Origin: Hymenobacter armeniacus
GTDB lineage: Bacteria > Bacteroidota > Bacteroidia > Cytophagales > Hymenobacteraceae
Direction of reading: 5' to 3'
NCBI RefSeq assembly: GCF_014699055.1
Contig: NZ_JACXAC010000003.1
Coordinates: 1-64,000 of the forward strand
Length of the DNA stretch: 64,000 bases
A program made the position numbers and the translations under genes. Shown piece after piece: positions 44,661-53,868 of this stretch. The stretch's first letter is position 1. Each line of letters begins with the position of its first letter. The notes under the pieces are model-generated. The model was not told the DNA's origin. It was given only the letters and a program-made list of their open reading frames with translations, and made no database searches.

Positions 44661-45308
44661 CTAAGCCCTTGTGCGGCCGCAAAAAAGGGAGTCGGCCCAG
44701 GGCTGCCTGGCGATGCGCGCCACCACTTCGCCCGCCACCAGGTAGAGGTTGTTGTCGTAATCGAACCGGCTGCGAAAGGAAGCGGCGGGCTTGAAGTAGC
44801 GCAGGGCGTGAAGGACGTCGTGAACGGTGAAGTCGGCGGAGTCGGGAAACAGCATCAGGTCGCCCGTGCCCAGACCCATGCCGCTGCGGTGGCAGAGCAG
44901 GTCGCGCACCGTGAATTCGGCCGTCGCGTAGGGGTCGTACAGTTGGAACTCGGGGAGGAACTTCGTCACCTTGTCGTCCCACCGCAGTTTGCCTTCGTCC
45001 ACGAGCAAGCCCAGCGCGGCCGCCGTGAAGGCCTTGGTGGTGGCGCCAATGCCGAACAGGGTGTTGGCGTCCACCGTCGCCTTCGTTTTTAGCGAACGCA
45101 CGCCATAACCCTTGCTCAGCACGATTTGCCCGTCTTTGACCACGGCCACGGCCATGCCTGGCACGTCAAAGGCTTTCAAGGCGCGAGCCACCGCCGCATC
45201 CACGGCGGCCACGTCGAGGGGGGCCGCCGCGGGCGCCGCCGTTTGGGCCCAGGTAGGCAGCGAAAAAAGGCCGGCCAGCAGGTAGCCGCAGCAGCGAGAA
45301 AGAAGCAT
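44661..45308 (-). pseudogene. Truncated serine hydrolase (class C beta-lactamase family) lacking its nucleophile
   Basis: The frame gives 215 residues from MLLSRCCGYLLAGLFSLPTW, with a signal peptide ending near TWAQ. The N-terminal half of the family is clear: DVPGMAVAVVKDGQIVLSKGYG, FTAAALGLLVDEGKLRWDD and VRDLLCHRSGMGLG. The Y-x-N region appears as FDYDNNLYLVAGEVVA. The SxxK motif reads GATTKAF, with Ala89 where the nucleophilic Ser should be. That is a single-base change from a Ser codon. After WADSLF the sequence ends in unrelated residues (CGRTRA) and the usual remaining 250 or more residues are missing. Both defects point to a decayed gene. An N-terminal regulatory fragment is much less likely. 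Confidence 0.8.
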
Positions 45309-45468
45309 GCGTAAAGGAAAGGGTGCGAAACAGATGGCCAAAAGTAGATGCTTTATGCCACCGCCCTGCAAAGACTGTGACCGCCTAGTTGCCCGATACC
45401 CTATCTGTTTGTCCAATGCGCCATTCCGTGAATGGCGCTCGTTAGCGGCACTACCGTTTTCCTAAACG

Positions 45469-45821
45469 TTGCCAAGCAGTTTGGCTGCGTACGCCTTCAG
45501 GTTGCCGCGTGCGGCGCTACCCCTGCGGGCCGAACCAGTAGGAGAGGAAGAGGTGGCCGGTTCCGTTGTAAGACGGCCGGGTGCTGCCCCTGCTGCCCGT
45601 TGGCACCAGCCCCACGCTGTACTCGGCCTGCGCCAGGAGCGCCCCGCGCCGAATTACCTGGCCTACCGGCTCGACACGGCCCAGTGGGTGCGTAAAAACG
45701 GGTGCTGTACGTGCGCATTCGCCGGCCGCAGCCCGCGGAGGCGGTGGTCTGCACGGCGCGCGGACCCGGCTACGCAGCGTTTACCGTCATCAGCGCCCGA
45801 ATAAAGCCCGGCAGCGAGTAA
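45469..45821 (+). pseudogene. Possible frameshifted gene remnant, family not recognised
   Basis: Low confidence. One frame reads ERPAPNYLAYRLDTAQWVRKN up to a run of five A at 45694-45698. If one base were added there, the reading continues as VLYVRIRRPQPAEAVVC and TARGPGYAAFTVISARIKPG to a stop at 45819-45821. The two halves look like genuine protein on either side of a homopolymer slip, but I do not recognise the family. The upstream limit is uncertain. The rest of the 750-base gap (45309-46056) shows nothing else I can support. Confidence 0.25.
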
Positions 45822-46056
45822 GCCGCGCCCAGTGCTTGATGCCCAGCTGTGCTCCTGCGGCGGTTTGAGATTGATGAGGCTTGAACAGCAAGACGTTTAG
45901 CCAAACGGCGCAATGATGGCGTTGCATGAGCGACCCCCTGCAAACGCGTAGACGGTTCGAGCCGCTTTGCCGGTGCCCAACCGTTTTTGTTTCGGCCGCC
46001 CGTTGCGCTGCCCGGCATACAAACGGTAGAAGCGGGAAGCTACCCTGCTCGTTGGT

Positions 46057-46893
46057 TTAACAATGCAACGTGATGGCCCGGCCCTGCAACGCCTTCTCAG
46101 ACGCTGGTAAAATGTCGCAGTTGTCCCAGATGCCCGTCAGGAGCGTGTCAGCATAGGAATCGGGAAGCCCATTGGTCCGCATCAACTGGTGCGCCTGGCC
46201 GTTGTCGTAGGTAAAGGCATGAAAGGTGTAGCTGAAGCGGCCATCGGTGTCATCGAGCAGCAGGTACCATACCCGCGGGGTGCCGTCGTTGGCGGGCATC
46301 CCAATCACGCCCGCGTTGAGCCAGTGGTGCCCGGCCCGTTCATCGGCAAAGGGCAGGCCGGCGTGACCGGCCAGGATTACCTCGGCCCCGGTGGCGGCAA
46401 AGCTAGCTTCCTTCACCAGCCAGGGAGTCGAGGCAAACACAAAATCGGCAATGCCGGTGGCCGCCCCGTGCAGCACGGCCACCGCCTTGCCCGCGTACCG
46501 GAAAGCCAGCTGCAGCGGCAGGGTGCTCAGCCAGGCCACCGAGCCCGCCGACAGGCTCCGCACCGCGTAGGGAAACCAGGCGCGGGACAACAGGTCGCAC
46601 CGGCTGCCCTCGGCGAAGTTGCAGCCGCAGTCGTCTTCGCCCCGGATGATGTTCTGCTCCACATTGCCCTGAATGGCGTGCACGCCCCATTCTTTCACCA
46701 GCTGCACCGCGGCTTCGGGCTGGGCGCAGTAGCCCACGATGTCGCCGGTGCAGATGATGTTGCCCGCCGGAATCTGCAGCTGGTCGGCAATGGCTTTGAG
46801 CGCCGCCAGCGCCTGCAGGTTTGAGTAGGGCCCGCCGAAAACGAGCAGCCGGCCGCTGCGTGGGCCGAGGTCCTGGGTGAGTGGGCTATGCAT
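46057..46893 (-). CDS. Metallophosphoesterase-like protein with altered metal motif
   Basis: The protein is 278 residues from Met at 46893 (MHSPLTQDLGPRSGRLLVFG). It follows the calcineurin-type layout: LVFGGPYSNLQALAAL at the position of D-x-H-G-N, then ICTGDIVGYCAQPEAAV (GD motif), AIQGNVEQNIIRGEDDCGC (GN-E motif), VAVLHGAATGIADFVF, and VILAGHAGLPF (GH-x-H-like). In the first motif the Asp and His are replaced by Gly and Tyr, so one metal site is altered. Such variants exist as a subgroup, but activity is uncertain. No signal peptide is seen, so it is cytoplasmic. It overlaps the symporter gene by 8 bases and ends the SusC-SusD-symporter operon. Confidence 0.75.
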   Translation of the reverse strand: MHSPLTQDLGPRSGRLLVFGGPYSNLQALAALKAIADQLQIPAGNIICTGDIVGYCAQPEAAVQLVKEWGVHAIQGNVEQNIIRGEDDCGCNFAEGSRCDLLSRAWFPYAVRSLSAGSVAWLSTLPLQLAFRYAGKAVAVLHGAATGIADFVFASTPWLVKEASFAATGAEVILAGHAGLPFADERAGHHWLNAGVIGMPANDGTPRVWYLLLDDTDGRFSYTFHAFTYDNGQAHQLMRTNGLPDSYADTLLTGIWDNCDILPASEKALQGRAITLHC

Positions 46894-48241
46894 GGGAGGT
46901 TTTTTTTCGAAGAAGAACACAGAGCCCGTATGCGCCGAAGCAGAACCCCGACGTAATCAGGTTCGTGCTCAGCAGCGCCCCGTATTTGCCGTTGCCCAGT
47001 TGCAGGGCCTCGGGCAGGGGAAAAAGCGTCAGCAAACCGCCCAGCACCAGCCCGCCCACCACCACCAGGTGAAAGGCCAGGCGCGGCACGGGCACGTGCC
47101 AGAACAAAAACACGGGGGCCAGCCCCAGCACCAGCGTGCCGCTGATGGTGGTGGCCGAGAGAATGGCGGGGTTGAAAAACACCGGAATGGTGCCCAGCAC
47201 CGTCAGCACCACCATGGCCCAGCGGCCCCTCGATACGCTGGGCACGGCCGCTTTGCTCAGGTCGATGCTGATGAGTTTGGAGAACGAGGCCATGGCCGAA
47301 TCGAGGGTCGACGAGGCGGAGGTGACCATGATGAGGTTCAGCAGCAGCAGCATTGGCACCCCGAAGTACCGCGCCACGGCCACTGGGGCTTCGCCGGTCA
47401 GAGCGTTGAGCTTGGCGAAGATGCCCACGAAGCTAAAAAAGATGATGCAGCTAGACCCGATAACGGCCGCCCAGAGGTAAGACCGCAGCGTGGTGCGCGT
47501 GTCGGAAATAAAGCCCCGGTCGGTGAGCACGGGGTCGTGAAAGGGGTAGCTGAAACACTGCACCAACGCCACCAGCAGCAAGTCGACGCCCTGCCCCAGG
47601 GTCCATTCCCCGCTGCGCAGAAAGGGCTGCAGGCTGCCCCCGTACTGCGGCAGGATGAACCCCAGAATCACCGTGAGCAGCACCACGAAGAGCGAGAGCT
47701 GAATCACGTCGGTCATAATGGAGCTGCTCATGCCGCCCTTGAGCGTGTAGGCCAACGTCAGCAAAGTGAACACCACAATGGCAACGTAGTAGGCCGTCGT
47801 GCCCTGGGCACCAAAATACGAGCCGATGACGATGGTGTTGGACCAGATTTCGTTGTACAGCCGAATGATAATCAGGCAGGTAAAGACGACCACTGCCCCC
47901 GCGCCGTATTTCGACTCCAGAAAATGGTGGATGCTGCGGTAGCCCCCTCGGTTGCGCATGGAGACGATGACGAAACCGGCCACCAGAAACGACAGGTAGT
48001 ACCCCGCGTAGGCCACGCCCCCCACCAGCCCGAAGCTCTGGCCCAGGTTGGCGGCATTGGTAATCGACTTGGCAAACAGCCAGGAAATGACCAGGCTACT
48101 CGTCAGGAAAACCGCGTTGGGGGTGCGCTCTTTGCGGGCTCCTCGGAAAAATTCGGGCGCGGTGCGGGACAGCGGCGACACGAAAAACAGCGTGACGCTG
48201 GAGGCCAGGACCAACGCCCACTGCAACAGGGTGGTGCTCAT
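46886..48241 (-). CDS. Sodium:solute symporter (SSS family)
   Basis: The protein is 451 residues, a normal to slightly short length for the family, with about 12 hydrophobic helices. Early landmarks are RTAPEFFRGARKERTPNAV, then VISWLFAKSITNAANLGQSFG. A later landmark is TLAYTLKGGMSSSIMTDVIQ, typical of the helix before the substrate site, followed by GLGFILPQ-type sequence and SASSTLDSAMASFSKLISIDL, the sodium-site region. It should import an organic solute with Na+ across the inner membrane. Its place after SusC and SusD suggests it takes up what that pair brings into the periplasm. The substrate is unknown. Confidence 0.88.
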   Translation of the reverse strand: MSTTLLQWALVLASSVTLFFVSPLSRTAPEFFRGARKERTPNAVFLTSSLVISWLFAKSITNAANLGQSFGLVGGVAYAGYYLSFLVAGFVIVSMRNRGGYRSIHHFLESKYGAGAVVVFTCLIIIRLYNEIWSNTIVIGSYFGAQGTTAYYVAIVVFTLLTLAYTLKGGMSSSIMTDVIQLSLFVVLLTVILGFILPQYGGSLQPFLRSGEWTLGQGVDLLLVALVQCFSYPFHDPVLTDRGFISDTRTTLRSYLWAAVIGSSCIIFFSFVGIFAKLNALTGEAPVAVARYFGVPMLLLLNLIMVTSASSTLDSAMASFSKLISIDLSKAAVPSVSRGRWAMVVLTVLGTIPVFFNPAILSATTISGTLVLGLAPVFLFWHVPVPRLAFHLVVVGGLVLGGLLTLFPLPEALQLGNGKYGALLSTNLITSGFCFGAYGLCVLLRKKTSHA

Positions 48242-48251
48242 ACGCGGGGAA

Positions 48252-49700
48252 TCATCGGGCCCACCAGACGGGGACGTTGATGCTGTTGTTCTGGGTGTTA
48301 TCGGCCGCTTTTTTGTACTGCACCGCGTTTAGCGCACTTTCCGTGGCGGGGTAGGGCATTCGCTTGGGAAGGAGCCCGTTGTTGAGGCTGGCCGCAACCG
48401 TTTTCAGGGCCGGGAAACCCGTGCGGCGGTACTCGGTCCAGCCTTCGTAGGCGTTGTTGATGTTGCCCAGCCATTTCTGCGTCAGTATCTGCTCGATGGG
48501 GTTCTGGCCGTTCTGCCCGTATGCCACCCGGCTGCTGGTGAGGTAGGTGGCGGGCAGCGCCGTGCCCCAGTAGGCAAACGACTGGGTGATGCCCTGCTCG
48601 TACAAGGTCCTGGCCGAGGTGGATATCAGCCCCCGCTGGGCGGCTTCGGCCAGCCAGAAACTGGTTTCGGCCGCGGTCATGTAGTTGGCCGATAACCGGT
48701 CGGAGCTTTCCCGGAAGATGCTGCCCGTCAACGAGTAATCGGCCACCGAAATAATGAGCCGGGAGGCATCCGGTCCGTTCAACAGGCCTTTGTAGGTGCC
48801 CGGGGTGGCCGCGGCGGGCCGGAAATACGTCGCTATCCGCGGGTCGCCCAGCCCCGTCAGCAGCTCCTCGCTGGTTTTGGACATGATGAACAGGTTGAAA
48901 TCGCCGATGCGGGCCGTCGACATGCGGAAGTTGTTGGGCTGCGCCAGCGAGAACCGGAAGGCGGCATTGTCGGCATTTGTGCGGATGTAATTGCCATCGG
49001 TCACGATTTTTTGCAGGGCCGCCTGCACGTTGACCTTGCCCGATATGCGCATCAGCGCTTTTATTTTCAGCGAGTTGGCAAATAGCACCCATTTGCTGCG
49101 GTTGCCCCCGTAGAGGATGTCCCCTTCGAGCGCCGTCGGCCCGTTGTAATTGTTGATGGAGGCAATGCCCTTGTCCAGGTTGTCGAGGATGCCGCCGGGC
49201 GCCGTGTAGATGGATTCCTGCGTGTCGTAGGCCGGCGTAATCACCCCCGCTTTGCCCTGCAGGGCTTCGCTGTAGGGCACGTCGCCGTACAGGTCCGTCA
49301 GCGCGGCGGCCATGTAGGCCTTCAGTATCAGGGCCGGTCCTTCGTACACCCCAAACGCTGCATTGGCGCGCGCTTTTTGCAGCAGAATCTCGTTGTCGCG
49401 CAGGTTGCTGTACAGAAACGGCCAGGGGTTGCCGCCGTACTGCGGCTCGCTCAGGCTGTGCCGGTCGAACAGGTTGAAGTCGATGGCCGTGAAGTACTGC
49501 CCCAGCAGGTTGCCCGCCACGAAGGCTTCGTAGGACATCTGCTCGCCGTAGTCGAAGATGACTTTGCGAAACAGCAGCGACGGTTGCACGTCGACCGGCG
49601 CGTTGGGGTTCGTGTTGATTTCCTTGAAGTTGTCCGTGCAGCCGGGCAGAAGGCCCGCCAGCGCGGTCAGCAGCAGGAGGCTGTATAATTTCCGTTTCAT
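48252..49700 (-). CDS. SusD/RagB-like outer-membrane nutrient-binding lipoprotein
   Basis: The protein is 482 residues. The signal peptide ends with the lipobox LLPGC (Cys21), followed by TDNFKEINTNPNAPVDVQPS, which is characteristic of the SusD-like_2 subfamily. TPR-like helices follow (ALILKAYMAAALTDLYGDVPYSEAL; WVLFANSLKIKALMRISGKV). It closes with QNPIEQILTQKWLGNINNAYEGWTEYRRTGFP, the helix typical of SusD. It caps the SusC barrel and binds the nutrient at the cell surface. The SusC stop is 16 bases upstream of its start, and the symporter start is 10 bases downstream. Confidence 0.93.
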   Translation of the reverse strand: MKRKLYSLLLLTALAGLLPGCTDNFKEINTNPNAPVDVQPSLLFRKVIFDYGEQMSYEAFVAGNLLGQYFTAIDFNLFDRHSLSEPQYGGNPWPFLYSNLRDNEILLQKARANAAFGVYEGPALILKAYMAAALTDLYGDVPYSEALQGKAGVITPAYDTQESIYTAPGGILDNLDKGIASINNYNGPTALEGDILYGGNRSKWVLFANSLKIKALMRISGKVNVQAALQKIVTDGNYIRTNADNAAFRFSLAQPNNFRMSTARIGDFNLFIMSKTSEELLTGLGDPRIATYFRPAAATPGTYKGLLNGPDASRLIISVADYSLTGSIFRESSDRLSANYMTAAETSFWLAEAAQRGLISTSARTLYEQGITQSFAYWGTALPATYLTSSRVAYGQNGQNPIEQILTQKWLGNINNAYEGWTEYRRTGFPALKTVAASLNNGLLPKRMPYPATESALNAVQYKKAADNTQNNSINVPVWWAR

Positions 49701-49716
49701 GGTCTGGTGGCAGGGC

Positions 49717-52700
49717 TTAGAAATTCGCGCTTAGTTTCAAGCCCAGGTTGCGGGTGGTCGGGTAGGTCATGTCCTCAACGCCGGTCTGCAGCTGGTTTTG
49801 CTGGAACGAGGTCTGCTCGGGGTCGAAGTGCGGGATGTGCGAAACGGCCAGCAGGTTGCGTCCGACCAGGGCCACGGTCAGCCGCTGCGTGCGCAGCTTT
49901 TTGGCCAGCCAAGCCGTTTCGGGCACCGAGTAGCCGATGGTCACTTCCCGCAGCTTCACATACGAGGCATCGTAGGTGTTATTCTCTTCGTGGTTGCGGT
50001 CGTAATACATCCGGTAGTAGGTTTCGGCCGGAATGGCCTTCGTATTAGGCTGGTAGTTCGGGTTTTCGGGGGTGCTGACATTCACCACGCCTTTGGCCAC
50101 GATGCCCGCGTCGGGCCGGTCGGCCGTTTCCATCAGCTGGCCCGCCACGCCGGCCAGGGCCAGCGTGCGCGACACCAGAATGCCGCCCTGCCGCCAGTCG
50201 AGCAGAAAGCCGAGGTTAAAATTGCCGACGCTGAACTGGTTCGACAGCCCCACCATGAAGTCGGGGTTGTAGTTGCCCAGCTTCTTCAGGGTATTGTCGG
50301 CAATGTACTGCCCGTTGCTGCCCACGATGAAGTCGCCCTGCGCGTTGCGCAGGTAGCCCGTGCCCCACATGTCGCCCATGCGGTCGCCCTGCCGCACCTG
50401 GTACCACACGGTCTGGTTCACGTTGTCGTAGATGCGGTTGTAGCCCAGCGTCAGGGTGCCGGCTTCTGCGGGCAAGGACACCACGGTGGTCCGGTTCTGG
50501 CTGAAATTCAGGGTTGTATTCCACCGGAAGCGGCTCGTCTGCACGGGCGTGGCGCTCACCACCGCCTCGATGCCCCGCGAGCGTACCTCCCCGCCGTTGA
50601 TGACCCGTTCGCTGTAGCCCGTCGGGATGGCAATGGGCAGCGACAAAATCTGGTTGCGGGTGCGGGAATCATAATACGTCAGGTCGAACCCCAGCCGGTC
50701 GTTGAGGAAACGGACATCGGCCCCCACTTCCAGCGAGGTAATCGATTCCGGTTTCAGGTTGGTGTTGGCAATGGTGCTCTGGTCGCTGAACGCCGGCTGC
50801 GAAAACACCGGGTTGCGGGAGGTGAATACCCCCGCCGTCTGATACGGACTGGTGTCGTTGCCGACGTTGGCGGCGCTGGCCCGGACTTTGGCAAACGACA
50901 CGAGAGCGGGCAGCCGGAACTGGTTCGACAGCACCCAGCTGGCCGATACCGACGGGTAGAAGAAGGAAGTGTTGGCCGTCGAGGTGGGGGTCGCCAGGGC
51001 GCTCGACCAATCGTTGCGCCCGGTAATATCAACAAACAACACGTCCTTAAACCCCAGCTTGGCCAGGGCATACAGGCTGTTGATGCGCTTGCGGCCGCTC
51101 TGCTGGTACACCTCCACCGGCGAGGCGGCGTTGTTGAGCTTGAACACGCCCGGCTGCGCCAGCGTCAGGGCCTGGTATTGGTCGAACGAGGCCAGCTGGT
51201 CCATGCGGTTGCCCCCGGCCGACACGTCGAGCGAAAACGCCCCTAAGCTGCGGGCATAATTCAGCAGGAAGTCGGTGTTGATTTCCCGGAACAACACGGC
51301 GTTTTCGGCGTAGGCGCCGCTCTTGAAGCGGTTGCTGCTGAAGGCCCGCCGAAACTGGCGGTTCTCGTTGGAGTAGTCCATGCCGCTGCGCACCAGCAGC
51401 GTCAGGTTGTTGGCCAGCTCGCCCGTGAGGGCCAGGTTGCCGATGAGCCGGTCGCGGGTAAAGGAATTGCGATTTTCGTAGAGCGTAAAATACGGGTTGT
51501 CGAAGAAGGTGTAGTTGTAGGAAAATTGCTGGATGCCCTCCAGCCCCGGCTGCCAGTACTGCTTCATGGGGTCGACATCGGTTTGGCGGCCCAGCCAGGC
51601 ACTCAGGGCGTAGTTGGTATTCTCCGAACCGTACTTGGTGGCGGGGCGGTTGGCGCTGCCGCTGTTGATGTAGTTAATCGAGGAGCTGATTTTCAGCCGC
51701 CGGGTCGGGTCAAACTGCAGCCGGGCGGCCAGGGTTTTGCGCTTGAGGTCCACCCCCGGAATAATCGACTGGCTGTTGAGGTCCGTGTAGGAAAGCCGGT
51801 AGCTGCCTTTGGCGTAGTCGCCCGAAACGGCCAGGTTGTTGATGGCCGTGTGCCCGGTCTGGTAAAAATCGCGCAGGTTGTTGGGGTGCGACACAAACGG
51901 CGTCGGGGTGATGGGCAGGCCGCTGTAAAGCTTCGTATCGGCGCCGCGCACCACCTGGCCGTTGGGCAGTGTCACGGGGCTGTCGTACTGCGGAATGAGC
52001 AGGCCCGCGTCCAGCTTCGGGCCGTAGCTGTACGAAATGTTGTCGTTGACGCCCCCGCCCAGGCCGTCGCCGTACTTGAATGCCCCGCTGTTGCCCTGCC
52101 CGTAGGTGTTCTGGAAGCGGGGCAGCTGAAACGGCTGCTCGGCGTAGAAGGTGCTGTTGAAGCTCACGCCAATGCCCTTGCCCGCCGCCGAGCCGTCTTT
52201 GGTGGTAATCAGGACGACCCCGTTGGAGGCCCGAGTGCCGTACAGGGCGGCCGCGCTGGGGCCTTTCAGCACCGACACCGACGCCACGTCGTCGGGGTTG
52301 ATTTCCCCGGCCCCGTTGCCGAAATCGATTTCCTGAAACCCGTTGGCATCGTCGTTGACGCGGTTGACCACCGTGGCGTTGTTAATCACAATGCCGTCGA
52401 CCACGAACAAGGGGTTGTTGTTGGTAAAGGACGATTCGCCCCGGATGGTGATGCGCGACGAGGCCCCCACCCCGGTCGAGCCGGCCGTGACCATGACGCC
52501 CGCCACCTTGCCCGCCAGGTTGTCGAGGAAGTTGGCCGCCTTCACCTCGCTCACCTGCCGGCCCTCCACCTTCTGCACCGCGTAGCCCAGGCTCTGGGCG
52601 TTGCGCTCCAGCCCCAGGGCCGTCACCACGACCTCGTTGAGGGCAAGGCCCGCCACCAGTTTAACCGTTAGGTTGGCTTGGCCCGTGTACGGGATTTTCT

Positions 52701-52935
52701 GCGATTGGAAGCCCAGGCTCGAAATAACAAGGGTGTCAGCGGGCTGGAGATTGGTCAGCGTGAATGTTCCCGCAGCATTGGTGAGCGTACCCACTTGCGT
52801 GCGTTTCACCTGCACGGTGGCACTCGGTATCGGTTGGGAAAAGGTATTATCTAGAACCTGCCCGGTAAGTTTCTGGGCAGCTGCAGAAACGGATAATAGG
52901 GGTAGAAAGGCAAAAAGGGGTAGTATTCGTCGCAT
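49717..52935 (-). CDS. SusC/RagA TonB-linked outer-membrane protein
   Basis: The protein is 1072 residues with signal peptide MRRILPLFAFLPLLSVSAAAQ. A carboxypeptidase-like regulatory domain covers about 22-105 (QVLDNTFSQPIPSATVQVKRT, LQPADTLVISSLGFQSQKIP). The TonB-box and plug region follows (LAGKVAGVMVTAGSTGVGAS, NNNPLFVVDGIVINNATVVN, VLKGPSAAALYGTRASNGV). The rest is a barrel of beta strands ending LGLKLSANF. It imports the ligand captured by SusD with energy from TonB. It leads the leftward SusC-SusD-symporter-phosphoesterase operon. No anti-sigma gene is visible nearby, so control of the operon is not apparent. Confidence 0.95.
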   Translation of the reverse strand: MRRILPLFAFLPLLSVSAAAQKLTGQVLDNTFSQPIPSATVQVKRTQVGTLTNAAGTFTLTNLQPADTLVISSLGFQSQKIPYTGQANLTVKLVAGLALNEVVVTALGLERNAQSLGYAVQKVEGRQVSEVKAANFLDNLAGKVAGVMVTAGSTGVGASSRITIRGESSFTNNNPLFVVDGIVINNATVVNRVNDDANGFQEIDFGNGAGEINPDDVASVSVLKGPSAAALYGTRASNGVVLITTKDGSAAGKGIGVSFNSTFYAEQPFQLPRFQNTYGQGNSGAFKYGDGLGGGVNDNISYSYGPKLDAGLLIPQYDSPVTLPNGQVVRGADTKLYSGLPITPTPFVSHPNNLRDFYQTGHTAINNLAVSGDYAKGSYRLSYTDLNSQSIIPGVDLKRKTLAARLQFDPTRRLKISSSINYINSGSANRPATKYGSENTNYALSAWLGRQTDVDPMKQYWQPGLEGIQQFSYNYTFFDNPYFTLYENRNSFTRDRLIGNLALTGELANNLTLLVRSGMDYSNENRQFRRAFSSNRFKSGAYAENAVLFREINTDFLLNYARSLGAFSLDVSAGGNRMDQLASFDQYQALTLAQPGVFKLNNAASPVEVYQQSGRKRINSLYALAKLGFKDVLFVDITGRNDWSSALATPTSTANTSFFYPSVSASWVLSNQFRLPALVSFAKVRASAANVGNDTSPYQTAGVFTSRNPVFSQPAFSDQSTIANTNLKPESITSLEVGADVRFLNDRLGFDLTYYDSRTRNQILSLPIAIPTGYSERVINGGEVRSRGIEAVVSATPVQTSRFRWNTTLNFSQNRTTVVSLPAEAGTLTLGYNRIYDNVNQTVWYQVRQGDRMGDMWGTGYLRNAQGDFIVGSNGQYIADNTLKKLGNYNPDFMVGLSNQFSVGNFNLGFLLDWRQGGILVSRTLALAGVAGQLMETADRPDAGIVAKGVVNVSTPENPNYQPNTKAIPAETYYRMYYDRNHEENNTYDASYVKLREVTIGYSVPETAWLAKKLRTQRLTVALVGRNLLAVSHIPHFDPEQTSFQQNQLQTGVEDMTYPTTRNLGLKLSANF

Positions 52936-53595
52936 TTATGAGAAGTATTCGAGGAAAATTTTGGCAAGCTACAGAATGAGGAAGTCTAGAAATGCCGAAT
53001 AGCAGCGGGCCGCATAGTTCTCCTGCTATGCCAACCACAACCAGCGGGGCGTCGCCCAACAAACGGCATAACCACGGCGGCGGATTTAAAACCGAATTGC
53101 CACCCCATGAAGGAATGCGCTGCATGTGCCGCGTGTAATGGTGCCGAAATGATAACGCTTCAAAGGCTTTTGACTGTCAATTGCGAGGTAATGCACTCAG
53201 TCAAGTCCTGGTGGGCTGCAATTGTTAGCACGAGGCTTCGTTGCAGCGCCCAAACCCGAGCGTGGCCTAGCTCGATGCCTTATCCATCAAGCGCAGCCTG
53301 CGGAGCGTGTTGAAAAAAGGCGTTGACGCCTACAAATGAGTTCAGCCGGCACTGGTGCGATGCGGAATACTACACCGATGGCAACATGCTTAGTGGGTCA
53401 GCCGCGCCCAGTTTCGGTACCTAGAGAGTGGAGCCGACCATCAGTAAGGTGGCCTCGGCCACGCGGCAAACGCCTAGTCGTCAGTACATCACGTGGTCGG
53501 ACGACGACACGGCCAATGTGGAAGAACAGCTGGAGGTACGCAACGCCGACCGGCCAGAGGCGCAGATTAAGTACATATGTCACAAACAACAAAGA
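52936..53595. other. Lower-GC gene-free region upstream of the SusC gene
   Basis: About 660 bases hold the presumed leftward promoter of the SusC operon, although no TAnnTTTG motif was found. Short frames at 53428-53613 and 53398-53592 resemble no known protein. GC content is visibly lower than in the SusC operon and stays lower rightward, so this marks the edge of the accessory region. Confidence 0.4.
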
Positions 53596-53627
53596 AAAAG
53601 GCCCTCCTGCTAGCAGGAGGGCCTTTT
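53596..53627. terminator. Strong intrinsic terminator, AAAAGGCCCTCCTGC/GCAGGAGGGCCTTTT
   Basis: This is a perfect 15-bp stem with a 2-base TA loop. It is A-rich on one side and T-rich on the other, so it can end transcription in both directions, including leftward read-through from the DUF4209 gene. It is followed by GTGTAGTCCGTAGGGGCCTC, which nearly repeats the tail of the terminator at 41084-41110. Confidence 0.85.
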
Positions 53628-53650
53628 GTGTAGTCCGTAGGGGCCTCTAA

Positions 53651-53767
53651 ATCATAATCTTAAACCGATTCAAGTCGTCTAAAACCGTCTCCTTGGCCCT
53701 TTCTGGGGGTATGCTCCACAACTAAAAATCGGCTTTGGTCGGCTCTAATAGGCCTGAGAAGGGCGGC
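53651..53767. repeat. Direct repeat copy 1 (117 bp) 3' of the DUF4209 gene
   Basis: This is a diverged copy of the sequence at 55940-56056, in the same orientation. The best conserved part is GTATGCTCC followed by CAACT and AAAATCGGCTTTGGT, then TGAGAAGGGC. Together the copies bracket the DUF4209/HEPN-like gene. There is no long open frame, so it is non-coding. Confidence 0.8.
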
Positions 53768-53868
53768 GGGTTCCCTACAGGGTCCCCCGGTTCAGGGTAT
53801 TGAGTTAAGCCCCGCACCATCATCATGTGCTGTAACCGTGGACCATTTTGAACAAAGGTTTTGCTTTG

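Noticed and set aside
53398-53613. Overlapping short frames on both strands before the terminator at 53596
   Set aside because: Neither resembles a known protein, and the two occupy the same bases on opposite strands.
41084-53646. A 12.5-kb integrated element between the two repeated terminator tails
   Set aside because: No integrase, transposase or relaxase gene is present, and the SusC operon and kinases within look chromosomal. Only the sequence similarity is reported.
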